NCBI RefSeq assembly: GCF_900141905.1
Contig: NZ_FQZF01000011.1
Span: 101,668 to 165,667 of the forward strand
Direction: 5' to 3'
DNA length: 64,000 bases
Origin: Muricoccus roseus
GTDB lineage: Bacteria; Pseudomonadota; Alphaproteobacteria; Acetobacterales; Acetobacteraceae
A program made the position numbers and the translations under genes. Shown here piece after piece: positions 25,772-33,971 of this stretch (position 1 is its first letter; each line of letters starts with the position of its first letter). The notes beneath the pieces are model-generated. The model did no database searches and was not told the origin of the DNA. It worked only from the letters and a program-made list of their open reading frames with translations.

Positions 25772-26551
25772 ATGAGCAGCGCGGGCCGGCCCGTCGCGGC
25801 GGTAACGGGCGGTGCGGGAGAGCTGGGCTTCGCCATCTGCCGCCGCCTGGCGCGTGCGGGCATGCTGCCCGTGATGCTGGACCGGGACGCCGCCCGGCTG
25901 AGCGAGCGCGCGGCCGCGCTCGAGGCCGAGTTCGGCCTCCCGCCCTCTCACATCGCGCTCGACCTCGTGGCGGCTGACGCAGCCGCACGGGCGATGGAGC
26001 AGATCGCGCAGCGCCATGGCCGGCTGGACTGCCTGGTGAACAATGCCGGCCTCAGCGCGGGGCATCAGATCGCCTCCATCTCCCTCGCGGATTGGGAGGC
26101 GGTGATGCGCATCAACCTGACGGTGCCGATGCTCCTCGCCCATGCGGCCATGCGCTTCTGGCGCGCGCAAGGCAGCGGCAGCATCGTCAACATGGCCTCG
26201 CGCACATGGCTCAGCGGCGCGGGCCCGGCCTACACGGCCTCCAAGGCCGGGCTGGTGGGCCTCACGCGCTCGCTCGCCGTGCAGCTCGGCGAGTTCAACG
26301 TCACGGTGAACGCCGTGGCGCCCAGCTATGTCCGCAGCGCCTTCAACTCCCAAAGCGGCCCGGAAACCGAGCGCCGGCATCTCCGCCTCGGCGTGCTCTC
26401 ACGGCTCGCCACGCCCGAGGACGTGGCGAATGCCGTCGCCTTCCTCGCCTCCGGGGAGGCGCGCTTCATCACGGGGGAGGTGCTGCATGTCGCCGGCGGC
26501 GCGCAGCTCGCGGGGCGTCCGCAATCCGTCGCCCCGGAAGGGCAGGCATGA
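25772..26551 (+). CDS. SDR-family oxidoreductase
   Basis: A roughly 259-residue short-chain dehydrogenase. The cofactor motif is AAVTGGAGELGFAIC, followed by CLVNNAGLSAG, the catalytic serine in NMASRTW and YTASK. The C-terminus GEVLHVAGGAQLAGR is typical of FabG-like members. The start is uncertain: in-frame ATGs also occur at 25730 and 25757, none with a strong ribosome site. It overlaps the next gene by ATGA. Confidence 0.87.
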   Translation: MSSAGRPVAAVTGGAGELGFAICRRLARAGMLPVMLDRDAARLSERAAALEAEFGLPPSHIALDLVAADAAARAMEQIAQRHGRLDCLVNNAGLSAGHQIASISLADWEAVMRINLTVPMLLAHAAMRFWRAQGSGSIVNMASRTWLSGAGPAYTASKAGLVGLTRSLAVQLGEFNVTVNAVAPSYVRSAFNSQSGPETERRHLRLGVLSRLATPEDVANAVAFLASGEARFITGEVLHVAGGAQLAGRPQSVAPEGQA

Positions 26552-27255
26552 CGGCGCGCGGCACCGCCTTCCTCGCGCTCTGGAACGATATCGAACGCGG
26601 GCGCGAGGCGGAATACGACCGCTGGCATACGCGGGAGCATGTGCCGGAGCGCGTCGCCGCCCCCGGCTTCCGCAGCGGCTGCCGCTATGTGGACCGGGAC
26701 CACCCCGTGCATCGCTACTTCACGCTCTACGAGCTGGAGAGCCTCGCCGCGCTGGCGACACCGGAGTATCGCGACCTCCTGCAGCACCCCACGCCCTGGT
26801 CGGCCGCCATGCGCCCGAGCTTTCGGAACTTCCTCCGCGCGCCCTGCACCGTCGCGCATCGCGCCGGCTTCGGCCGCGGCGCGTCCCTTGCCGTGATGCG
26901 CCTGCCCGGCCAGCCCGCGGACGGCGAGGCGAAGGGCGTTCTGGCTTCTCTCGCCGAGGCTCCGGGCGTGGTCGCCCTTCGGCTTGGGCGGCATGAGGCT
27001 CAGGAGCCCGCTCCGGCCTGGGCGAGCTCCCGGGCACCGGACGGCCCGGCATCCTTCGGCTCCGTCCTGCTGATCGAGGCGCTGGACCGGCCCTCCGCCC
27101 TGCGCGCCTTCGACGCCGCGCTCACTGCCTTCCTGCCGCACGGCGCGGCGGAGATCGGCGGCGTCTATGACCTGGCCTCGATCTTTCCGGGCGAGGGTGC
27201 CCGCGAACGTCTCGCGCATCGCCGCCCCGGCTGGGACCTGGCCGGAGACGCCTGA
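26548..27255 (+). CDS. EthD-like dimeric alpha-beta barrel protein
   Basis: A 235-residue protein. The first half contains FLALWNDIERGREAEYDRWH and EHVPERVAAPGFRSG, the pattern of dimeric alpha-beta barrel (EthD/DUF-type) proteins, which often act as small monooxygenases or decarboxylase accessory proteins. A second, weaker copy of the fold seems present in the C-terminal half. ATGA overlap with the SDR gene shows coupling. Exact role unknown. Confidence 0.72.
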   Translation: MTARGTAFLALWNDIERGREAEYDRWHTREHVPERVAAPGFRSGCRYVDRDHPVHRYFTLYELESLAALATPEYRDLLQHPTPWSAAMRPSFRNFLRAPCTVAHRAGFGRGASLAVMRLPGQPADGEAKGVLASLAEAPGVVALRLGRHEAQEPAPAWASSRAPDGPASFGSVLLIEALDRPSALRAFDAALTAFLPHGAAEIGGVYDLASIFPGEGARERLAHRRPGWDLAGDA

Positions 27256-27268
27256 GGACACCACGACC

Positions 27269-28048
27269 CTAGGCCGGCGGCGCGCCCTCCACCCTCTCCG
27301 ACAGTGCGGCGGTAGCACGCGCCAGTGCTTCGATGATCCGCACCTCGCCCGCCTTGTCGTATCGCAGGCGCGGCATGGCGACGTTGATCGCGCCCAGCAC
27401 GCTCCCCGCGCGCGTCAGCACGGGTTGCGCGATGCCGACGATCCCCGGCGTCCACTCCTCGATCGAATGGCCGGTGCGGCGGCGCCGGATGGTGGCGAGC
27501 TGCCGGCGCAGCGCCGCCGGATCACGCAGGGTCCTCGGCGTGCTCGGCTCGAAGACCACGCGCGAGAGATAATCCTCCTGCATTTCGCGCGGCAGGAAGG
27601 CGAGGATGACCTTGCCGCCCGAGGTGGCGTAAAGCGGCGCCACGTCGCCGAGCCGCATATGCGAGACCAGGCGCTGCGGCCCCAGAACCGTCGCCGCCAC
27701 CTCGGCCATGTCGCCCTTCAGGAGGTTGAGCGCGGAGGACTCGCCCACCGTCGCGGTCAGCGTCGCCAGGATGGGCTGCGCGAGCTGCACCAGGTCCCGC
27801 GCCTGCATCGCGCGGCGCGCCAGCGCCTCGATGGCCGGGCCGAGCGAATAGCCCTTGGTGAGCGGCGAGAAGCGGAGCCATTCGCGCGCAACGAGGTTCC
27901 GCAGCAACTGGGTGAGGCTGCTCTTCGGGATGTCGAGCGCCTCGGCGATCTGGCTGTGGGACATCTCCCGCCCCCAGCGGCCCAGCAGCTCGAACAGCGT
28001 GAGGACGCGATCGGCGGATTTGACCGCCTTCAGCGCGTCATCCGCCAT
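27269..28048 (-). CDS. IclR-family transcriptional regulator
   Basis: A 259-residue regulator. The winged helix (residues about 8-60) includes SADRVLTLFELLG, SHSQIAEALDIPKSSLTQLL; the effector domain contains GDVAPLYATSGGKVILAFLP and the IclR signature ending GSVLGAINVAMPRLR. The start was set at MADDALKAVK. It converges on the SDR/EthD operon, which it probably controls together with the SnoaL and FAD genes. Confidence 0.9.
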   Translation of the reverse strand: MADDALKAVKSADRVLTLFELLGRWGREMSHSQIAEALDIPKSSLTQLLRNLVAREWLRFSPLTKGYSLGPAIEALARRAMQARDLVQLAQPILATLTATVGESSALNLLKGDMAEVAATVLGPQRLVSHMRLGDVAPLYATSGGKVILAFLPREMQEDYLSRVVFEPSTPRTLRDPAALRRQLATIRRRRTGHSIEEWTPGIVGIAQPVLTRAGSVLGAINVAMPRLRYDKAGEVRIIEALARATAALSERVEGAPPA

Positions 28049-28229
28049 GAGGGCACGGCAGTTCACGGATGCGCACCATGGCGGGACGCTCCCATCCGGC
28101 TCCCGGAGCGTCAAGGCACGGGCCGTTCGCGAGGATGGCCGCGACGTTGCTATGCCCGGAAAACGGCAAGCCCCGCCGCCCCGGGGAGGGGACGGCGAGG
28201 CTGGCGGGGAAGGCGAGCCGGGGAGGGGC

Positions 28230-28430
28230 TCAGGCGCCCTGGCGGCTCATGTCGAAATTGGCGTTGCCCTGGCGGATCTCGCCGGCCAGCGGCGTGCGGC
28301 TCTCGCCCTGGCCCCATGCTGTCGAGGCGACGGGGCCCGCGACATACTCGCCCTCGGCCCGCGCCGGGGAGGAGGCCGCGCCGCCGACGAGGGCGGCGGC
28401 AAGGGTGGCGATGTTGAAGAGGTTGCGCAT
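28230..28430 (-). CDS. Small exported protein with C-terminal FDMSRQGA motif (paralogue 2)
   Basis: A 66-residue protein: a cleavable signal peptide (MRNLFNIATLAAALVGG, AxA site SPARA) and a mature part of about 41 residues beginning EGEYVAGP and ending NANFDMSRQGA. It is a tandem paralogue of the gene 36 bp upstream, sharing EG-[ED]-YV-x-GP-x-AS, SRTPLAG and the C-terminal ANFDMSRQGA. No known family is recognised. The mature peptide has no cysteine and looks flexible. Confidence 0.7.
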   Translation of the reverse strand: MRNLFNIATLAAALVGGAASSPARAEGEYVAGPVASTAWGQGESRTPLAGEIRQGNANFDMSRQGA

Positions 28431-28465
28431 GGGGGTGTTCTCCCTGGGGTTCGGAGGCAGGCGCT

Positions 28466-28663
28466 TCAGGCGCCCTGGCGGGACATGTCGAAGTTGGCGC
28501 CCTGGTTGCTGGCGCCGGCCAGCGGCGTGCGGCTGGCATCGGCCTGGCTGAAGGCACCCGAGGCGGTCGGGCCAGAGACATAGTCGCCCTCGGCGAAGGA
28601 GGGGGCGGCCACACCCGCGACCAGGGCGGTGGCGAGGCTCAGCGTGGCGATCATCTTGCGCAT
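28466..28663 (-). CDS. Small exported protein with C-terminal FDMSRQGA motif (paralogue 1)
   Basis: A 65-residue protein: signal peptide MRKMIATLSLATALVAG with AxA site (APSFA), then a mature part of about 41 residues starting EGDYVSGP and ending GANFDMSRQGA. The start was set at MRKM, which has an AAGGGA ribosome site; the frame stays open upstream but without a signal peptide. First of two tandem copies, probably co-transcribed. Function unknown. Confidence 0.72.
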   Translation of the reverse strand: MRKMIATLSLATALVAGVAAPSFAEGDYVSGPTASGAFSQADASRTPLAGASNQGANFDMSRQGA

Positions 28664-28803
28664 GGGAAGGTCCCTTTCAGCTCTGTGTTCCGCGGCGGAG
28701 GCGCCGCTTCCGTGACCCAGAACCTGATCCCTCCAGACCCGAACCTCCAATGCCGACCGGCTATGCTGTTCATTCCCCACAGGCATTCAGCGGCGCCGTC
28801 GCG

Positions 28804-29292
28804 CTACCCCCGCCGCAGCGCCCCCAGGGGCAGTCGGTTCGATTCCTTGATCCGCTCCAGCACGATGGAGGACCGCACCCGCGCCACGCTCTCATGCGGC
28901 AGCAGCACGTCGTTCACGAGTGCCGAGAGATCCTTGAGGTCCGGCACCACCGCCTTGATGAGGTAGTCGGCATCGCCGGTCATGGCATAGGCCTCCTGCA
29001 CCTCCTCGAGGCGGGAGACGAGTTCCCGGAAGCGCTGGGCATTGTCGCGGCTATGCGTCGCCAGCGTCACCTGCACGAAAACCAGCAGCCGCAGCCCGAG
29101 CGGTTCCGCCGCCAGTTCGGCGTGATAGCCCCGGATCACCCCCGCCGCCTCCAGCGCCAGGCGGCGGCGCGAGCATTGGGACGGGGAGAGCCCCACCCGT
29201 TCCCCCGCCTGCTGGTTGGTCAGCCGCGCATCCTCCTGCAGGGCCGCGAGCAGCCGGAGGTCGATCGGGTTGAGCGTAACCGTTTCATGCAT
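28804..29292 (-). CDS. Lrp/AsnC-family transcriptional regulator
   Basis: A 162-residue regulator. The N-terminal helix-turn-helix spans LNPIDLRLLAALQEDARLTN and GLSPSQCSRRRLALE; the RAM ligand-binding domain follows, ending YAMTGDADYLIKAVVPDL, the Lrp signature. The start at MHETVTL leaves 113 bp to the divergent hppD gene, and two related inverted-repeat sites lie between them. It probably regulates tyrosine/phenylalanine catabolism through hppD. Confidence 0.9.
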   Translation of the reverse strand: MHETVTLNPIDLRLLAALQEDARLTNQQAGERVGLSPSQCSRRRLALEAAGVIRGYHAELAAEPLGLRLLVFVQVTLATHSRDNAQRFRELVSRLEEVQEAYAMTGDADYLIKAVVPDLKDLSALVNDVLLPHESVARVRSSIVLERIKESNRLPLGALRRG

Positions 29293-29306
29293 CGAAGGAT
29301 CATACG

Positions 29307-29322
29307 GCGCACGAAGCGTGCG
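29307..29322. promoter_or_regulatory. Candidate Lrp-type operator, site 1
   Basis: GCGCACGAAGCGTGCG contains inverted arms CGCAC/GTGCG around GAAGC. It lies 14 bp upstream of the regulator start. Its reverse complement matches the site at 29348 in 14 of 16 positions, and the two are 41 bp apart (about four helical turns), as expected for an Lrp-type dimer array. Confidence 0.45.
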
Positions 29323-29347
29323 TCCAGCGCCAGGATCGGGCCAAGTT

Positions 29348-29363
29348 CGCACGCTTCTCGCGC
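29348..29363. promoter_or_regulatory. Candidate Lrp-type operator, site 2
   Basis: CGCACGCTTCTCGCGC, inverted copy of site 1 with two mismatches, 42 bp upstream of the hppD start codon. Confidence 0.4.
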
Positions 29364-29405
29364 CCGGTCCGGACTAGGCTTCCAGGAAACGCAGAGGAGA
29401 CTTCC

Positions 29406-30521
<1,116 letters not shown>

Positions 30522-30533
30522 GCGGCGCGGGCC

Positions 30534-30561
30534 AGCCCGGGTGACGTGAGCCACCCGGGCT
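30534..30561 (+). terminator. Intrinsic terminator of hppD
   Basis: A perfect 10-bp stem AGCCCGGGTG / CACCCGGGCT with an 8-nt loop, followed by TTGT, 12 bp after the hppD stop codon. Confidence 0.75.
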
Positions 30562-30700
30562 TGTCGAAGAACTTGACGGAACAGGCCCCGCGTCCACTCG
30601 CCTTCTCGTATCGCTCTGTTCTGCAACGCGAAATTCCGCGGCCTCGATGTTGCTCCTTCCATCCCACGCGCTGCGGCGCCAAGAACTGGAAGGAGCCCCT

Positions 30701-31303
30701 ATGCTGCTCAACCCGAAGGCCCTGGCACTGACCGCCGGGCTTGCCTTTCTCTCCGCCGCCCCGGCACGCGCGGATGTCATCCTGTCCTTCGAGCAGGTGA
30801 CGCCGGCCCCATCGAACAAGGCCAGCTTCTTCGCGCAGGCCGTGCTGACGGACGAGGCCTTCGCGAATGGCGGCACGCTCGCCTACTCGCTCGACGGCAA
30901 CGGCGCGACCCTGACGGGAGCGGAAGGGCTGGTCTCGCTCCTGGTGTCGGTCGTCGTGCTCGGCTTCCCCCTGAACCTGGCGGATGCCGACTTCCTCAAC
31001 CCCGCGGCCTTCCCCGCCGGAACCACCGCCGCGGCGACGATCACCTCCGCGCCGGGGGGCCTGCCCTTCGGCACCATCAGCGTGGACAATCCCGTCTTCT
31101 CGCTGGACATCACGCTGGCGGGGAGCGGCTTCACCGGCCTGTTCAGCTCCAGCTTCCTCTGCGCGGCCGCCCCCTGCACCTTCACGGGCGAGACCACGGC
31201 CACCATCCCGGTGCCCGAACCCGCCTCCCTGGCGCTGCTCGGCATCGGCCTGCTCGGCCTCGGCGCGCTGCGCCGGCGGCCGGAAGCCGAAAAGGCGGGC
31301 TGA
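30701..31303 (+). CDS. PEP-CTERM sorting domain protein
   Basis: A 200-residue exported protein. Signal peptide MLLNPKALALTAGLAFLSAA with cleavage near ARA-D; a beta-rich, Thr/Ser/Gly-rich body with two cysteines (LCAAAPC); and a C-terminal VPEPASLALLGIGLLGLG followed by ALRRR, the full PEP-CTERM tripartite signal recognised by exosortase. The start has an AAGGAG site. No exosortase gene is in the window. The 180-bp upstream gap holds the hppD terminator and presumably its promoter. Confidence 0.9.
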   Translation: MLLNPKALALTAGLAFLSAAPARADVILSFEQVTPAPSNKASFFAQAVLTDEAFANGGTLAYSLDGNGATLTGAEGLVSLLVSVVVLGFPLNLADADFLNPAAFPAGTTAAATITSAPGGLPFGTISVDNPVFSLDITLAGSGFTGLFSSSFLCAAAPCTFTGETTATIPVPEPASLALLGIGLLGLGALRRRPEAEKAG

Positions 31304-31320
31304 TCCCCTCGCCCGGGCGC

Positions 31321-31360
31321 CGCGCCTCTCCTCCCCACATGCGGCTGGAGGAGGGGCGCG
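31321..31360 (+). terminator. Hairpin terminator after the PEP-CTERM gene
   Basis: A 14-bp stem CGCGCCTCTCCTCC / GGAGGAGGGGCGCG with one G-U pair and a 12-nt loop, 17 bp after the stop codon. Confidence 0.55.
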
Positions 31361-31456
31361 GCCCCGGAGAGGCGGCGGGGCAAGGGCAGAAGCCACCATT
31401 GCCCCACGCCACCGCGCGCCGATACTCGATCCGGACAGTCCCGGAGTCGCCCGCCG

Positions 31457-32443
31457 ATGCTCCCCCGCCGCGCCCTTTCCGCCCTGCTTCCGGCCTTCCT
31501 TCCCGGCCTGACCCTCTCCCGCCATGCGCGTGCCGCCGATGCCTGGCGCATCGTCACGGAATATCCCGCCACCGCCATGCCCGGCGAAGGCATCGCGCAT
31601 TTCGCCGAAGCCGCGACACGCCTCTCCGCCGGTGCCCTCACCGTGGCCCCCGGCTTCGACGCGCCGGACGGCCTCCGCTCCGCCGCCATGATCCGCGCCG
31701 CCGCCGAGGGCCGGGTGCAGGCGACAGATGCCTTCACCGGCCCGCTCGCGGCCGAGGCACCGATCTTCGCCCTTTCCGCCCTGCCCTTCCTCACCGCCTC
31801 CGCCGAGGATACGGCGCGCCTGCTGCGGGTGGCCCGCCCGGCCTATGCGGGCGCGCTGGAATCCCGTGGCGTCACCCTGCTCTACGCCACGCCATGGCCG
31901 GCCAGCGGCCTCTGGTCCCGCCATCCCATCACCGGCCCCGAAGCCCTGCGCGGCCTGAAGATCCGCACCTATGACGCCGCCAGCACCGCGGTGATGCAGC
32001 GCGCGGGCGCCGCGCCGTCCCAGATCTCCTTCGCCGACGCCATGCCGCGCCTGCGCAGCGGGGAGATGGACGCGGTACTCTCCTCCGGCGATGGCGGCGC
32101 CGGCGCGCGGCTGTGGGAAATCCTCCCCCACTTCACCGTCCTCGATTACGCCTCTCCCCTCAGCCTCGCCTTCTGCAACACGGCCGCCCTGCGGGCCCTG
32201 CCCGCCCCCGCGCGGGATGCGGTGGCGCGGGCCGCGCAGGAGACGGAAGCGCGCCAGTTCCGCGCCATCGGCACTCGCCTGGCCGAGAACGAGGCGCGGA
32301 TGCGCGCCAATGGCGTCACCCTCGCCAGCGGCGCCCCGTTGCGCGCGGCCCTCGGCGGCGCGGCCGAGCCCGTCATCGCGGAATGGGCGAGCCGCGCCGG
32401 GGCCGAAGGCCAGGCCATCCTCTCCGCCTATCGCGCCGGCTGA
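31457..32443 (+). CDS. TRAP transporter DctP-type substrate-binding protein
   Basis: A 328-residue periplasmic binding protein of the DctP family. The signal peptide MLPRRALSALLPAFLPGLTL ends near ARAAD. The central segment contains GPEALRGLKIRTYDAA, the family's carboxylate-binding arginine region, and FADAMPRLRSGEMDAVLSS. No DctQM membrane genes are near, so it is an orphan binding protein, as is common in this group of bacteria. Confidence 0.87.
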   Translation: MLPRRALSALLPAFLPGLTLSRHARAADAWRIVTEYPATAMPGEGIAHFAEAATRLSAGALTVAPGFDAPDGLRSAAMIRAAAEGRVQATDAFTGPLAAEAPIFALSALPFLTASAEDTARLLRVARPAYAGALESRGVTLLYATPWPASGLWSRHPITGPEALRGLKIRTYDAASTAVMQRAGAAPSQISFADAMPRLRSGEMDAVLSSGDGGAGARLWEILPHFTVLDYASPLSLAFCNTAALRALPAPARDAVARAAQETEARQFRAIGTRLAENEARMRANGVTLASGAPLRAALGGAAEPVIAEWASRAGAEGQAILSAYRAG

Positions 32444-32493
32444 TCCGAAGGGCGCCCCACGGCGTTGCACGGAAAGGGACCGGGAGAGGCGCG

Positions 32494-33462
32494 ATGGGAT
32501 TGCTCGTGGACGGCCAGTGGCAGGACCAGTGGTACGATACCAAGGCCACGGGCGGCCGCTTCGTGCGGAAGGAAAGCGCCTTCCGGAACTGGATCACGCC
32601 CGATGGCCGCCCTGGCCCCTCCGGCGAAGGCGGCTTCGCGGCGGAACCGGGGCGCTACCACCTCTATGTCTCCCTCGCCTGCCCCTGGGCGCATCGCGCG
32701 CTGATCATGCGCGCCCGCAAGGGGCTGGAAGGGGCGATCACCCTCTCCGTCGTCCACTGGCGCATGGGCAAGGATGGCTGGACCTTCGAGGAAGGCCCCG
32801 GCGTCATCCCCGACACGGTGAACGGCGCCTCCTTCCTCCACCAGGTCTATACGGCGGCCGATCCGCTCTATTCCGGCCGTGTCACCGTGCCCGTGCTGTG
32901 GGACAGGCAGCGCCGGACGATCGTGAACAACGAATCTGCCGAGATCATCCGCATGCTCGACCACGCCTTCGGCGGCGCGGAGGACCACTACCCCGAGGAT
33001 CTGCGGGCCGAGATCGACGACCTCAACGCCACGGTCTACGACCGCGTGAACAACGGCGTGTACAAGGCCGGCTTCGCGACCACGCAGGCCGCCTATGAGG
33101 ATGCGGTGCGCCCGCTCTTCGAGACGCTGGATGCGCTGGACCGCCGCCTGGCCGGGCAGCGCTACCTCATGGGCGGGCGGCTGACCGAGGCCGATATCCG
33201 GCTCTTCACCACCCTCGTGCGCTTCGACCTCGTCTATCACGGCCACTTCAAGTGCAACCTGCGCCGCATCGCGGACCTTCCCGCGCTCTTTCCCTATCTG
33301 CGGGACCTGTTCCAGACGCAGGGCTTCGGCGAGACCTGCGACTTCGGGCACATGAAGCGCCACTATTACGAGAGCCACCCCGGCATCAACCCGACCGGCA
33401 TCGTGCCTCTGGGCCCCGTCCAGGACCTCACCGCCCCGCATGGGCGGGAAGCGCTGGGATAG
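32494..33462 (+). CDS. Glutathionyl-hydroquinone reductase (Xi-class glutathione transferase)
   Basis: A 322-residue cytoplasmic enzyme of the ECM4/YqjG group. The catalytic cysteine lies in SLACPWAHRALIMRA; earlier FRNWITPDG and later TVYDRVNNGVYKAGFA, GGRLTEADIRLFTTLVRFD and YESHPGINPTGIVP are all family landmarks. It reduces glutathionyl-hydroquinones, removing quinone adducts. The start with a GGGAGAGG site was chosen over a longer open frame that overlaps the DctP gene. Confidence 0.93.
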   Translation: MGLLVDGQWQDQWYDTKATGGRFVRKESAFRNWITPDGRPGPSGEGGFAAEPGRYHLYVSLACPWAHRALIMRARKGLEGAITLSVVHWRMGKDGWTFEEGPGVIPDTVNGASFLHQVYTAADPLYSGRVTVPVLWDRQRRTIVNNESAEIIRMLDHAFGGAEDHYPEDLRAEIDDLNATVYDRVNNGVYKAGFATTQAAYEDAVRPLFETLDALDRRLAGQRYLMGGRLTEADIRLFTTLVRFDLVYHGHFKCNLRRIADLPALFPYLRDLFQTQGFGETCDFGHMKRHYYESHPGINPTGIVPLGPVQDLTAPHGREALG

Positions 33463-33559
33463 CGTTCCACACGCCGCTCCCGGAACATTGCGGTCCCGTC
33501 TGACCTCGCGGCACAGTCCGGCCGCGCGGCAGGAGCCGCGGGCAGGGAGGACCACCCAG

Positions 33560-33937
33560 ATGCAGCATGCCGGCCCAGGCCGCCGCCTCGCCCTCACGAT
33601 CGCCGCCGCCCTGGCCATGCCGGCCCTGGTCATGCCGGCTCTGGCACAGGAGGCGGGCGTCCGGCTCTTCAAGGTCGTCAGCCCGCGCGACGAGGTCACC
33701 ATCGGCCTGACCGCCGCCGAGCTCTCCGCCCTGGGCAGCGGGCCGGAGGTGGAGCGCATCGCCCGTAAGCTCGTGGCCGACGGCCAGCTCACCGTCTGGC
33801 TCTACGCGGTCGGCCGGGCGCCCGACGGCTCCACCCGCTACGCCGCCCTGCGCCGCGTTGCCCTGATGCGGAACGAGACCCTGCGGATCGAGCCCGTCAC
33901 CCCCGCCTTGCCGGTCGCGCCGCCACCCGCCGGGTGA
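33560..33937 (+). CDS. Hypothetical exported protein
   Basis: A 125-residue protein of unknown function. A signal peptide (RLALTIAAALAMPALVMPA) ends near LAQ-E. The mature part FKVVSPRDEVTIGLTAAELS reads as a small mixed alpha/beta domain, followed by RLFKVVS-like strands and a proline-rich C-terminus. A GGGAGG ribosome site supports the start. No cysteines in the mature protein. Confidence 0.72.
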   Translation: MQHAGPGRRLALTIAAALAMPALVMPALAQEAGVRLFKVVSPRDEVTIGLTAAELSALGSGPEVERIARKLVADGQLTVWLYAVGRAPDGSTRYAALRRVALMRNETLRIEPVTPALPVAPPPAG

Positions 33938-33971
33938 GGCGTTGCGGCCGGAGCGACGAGGAAGCGGCCTT

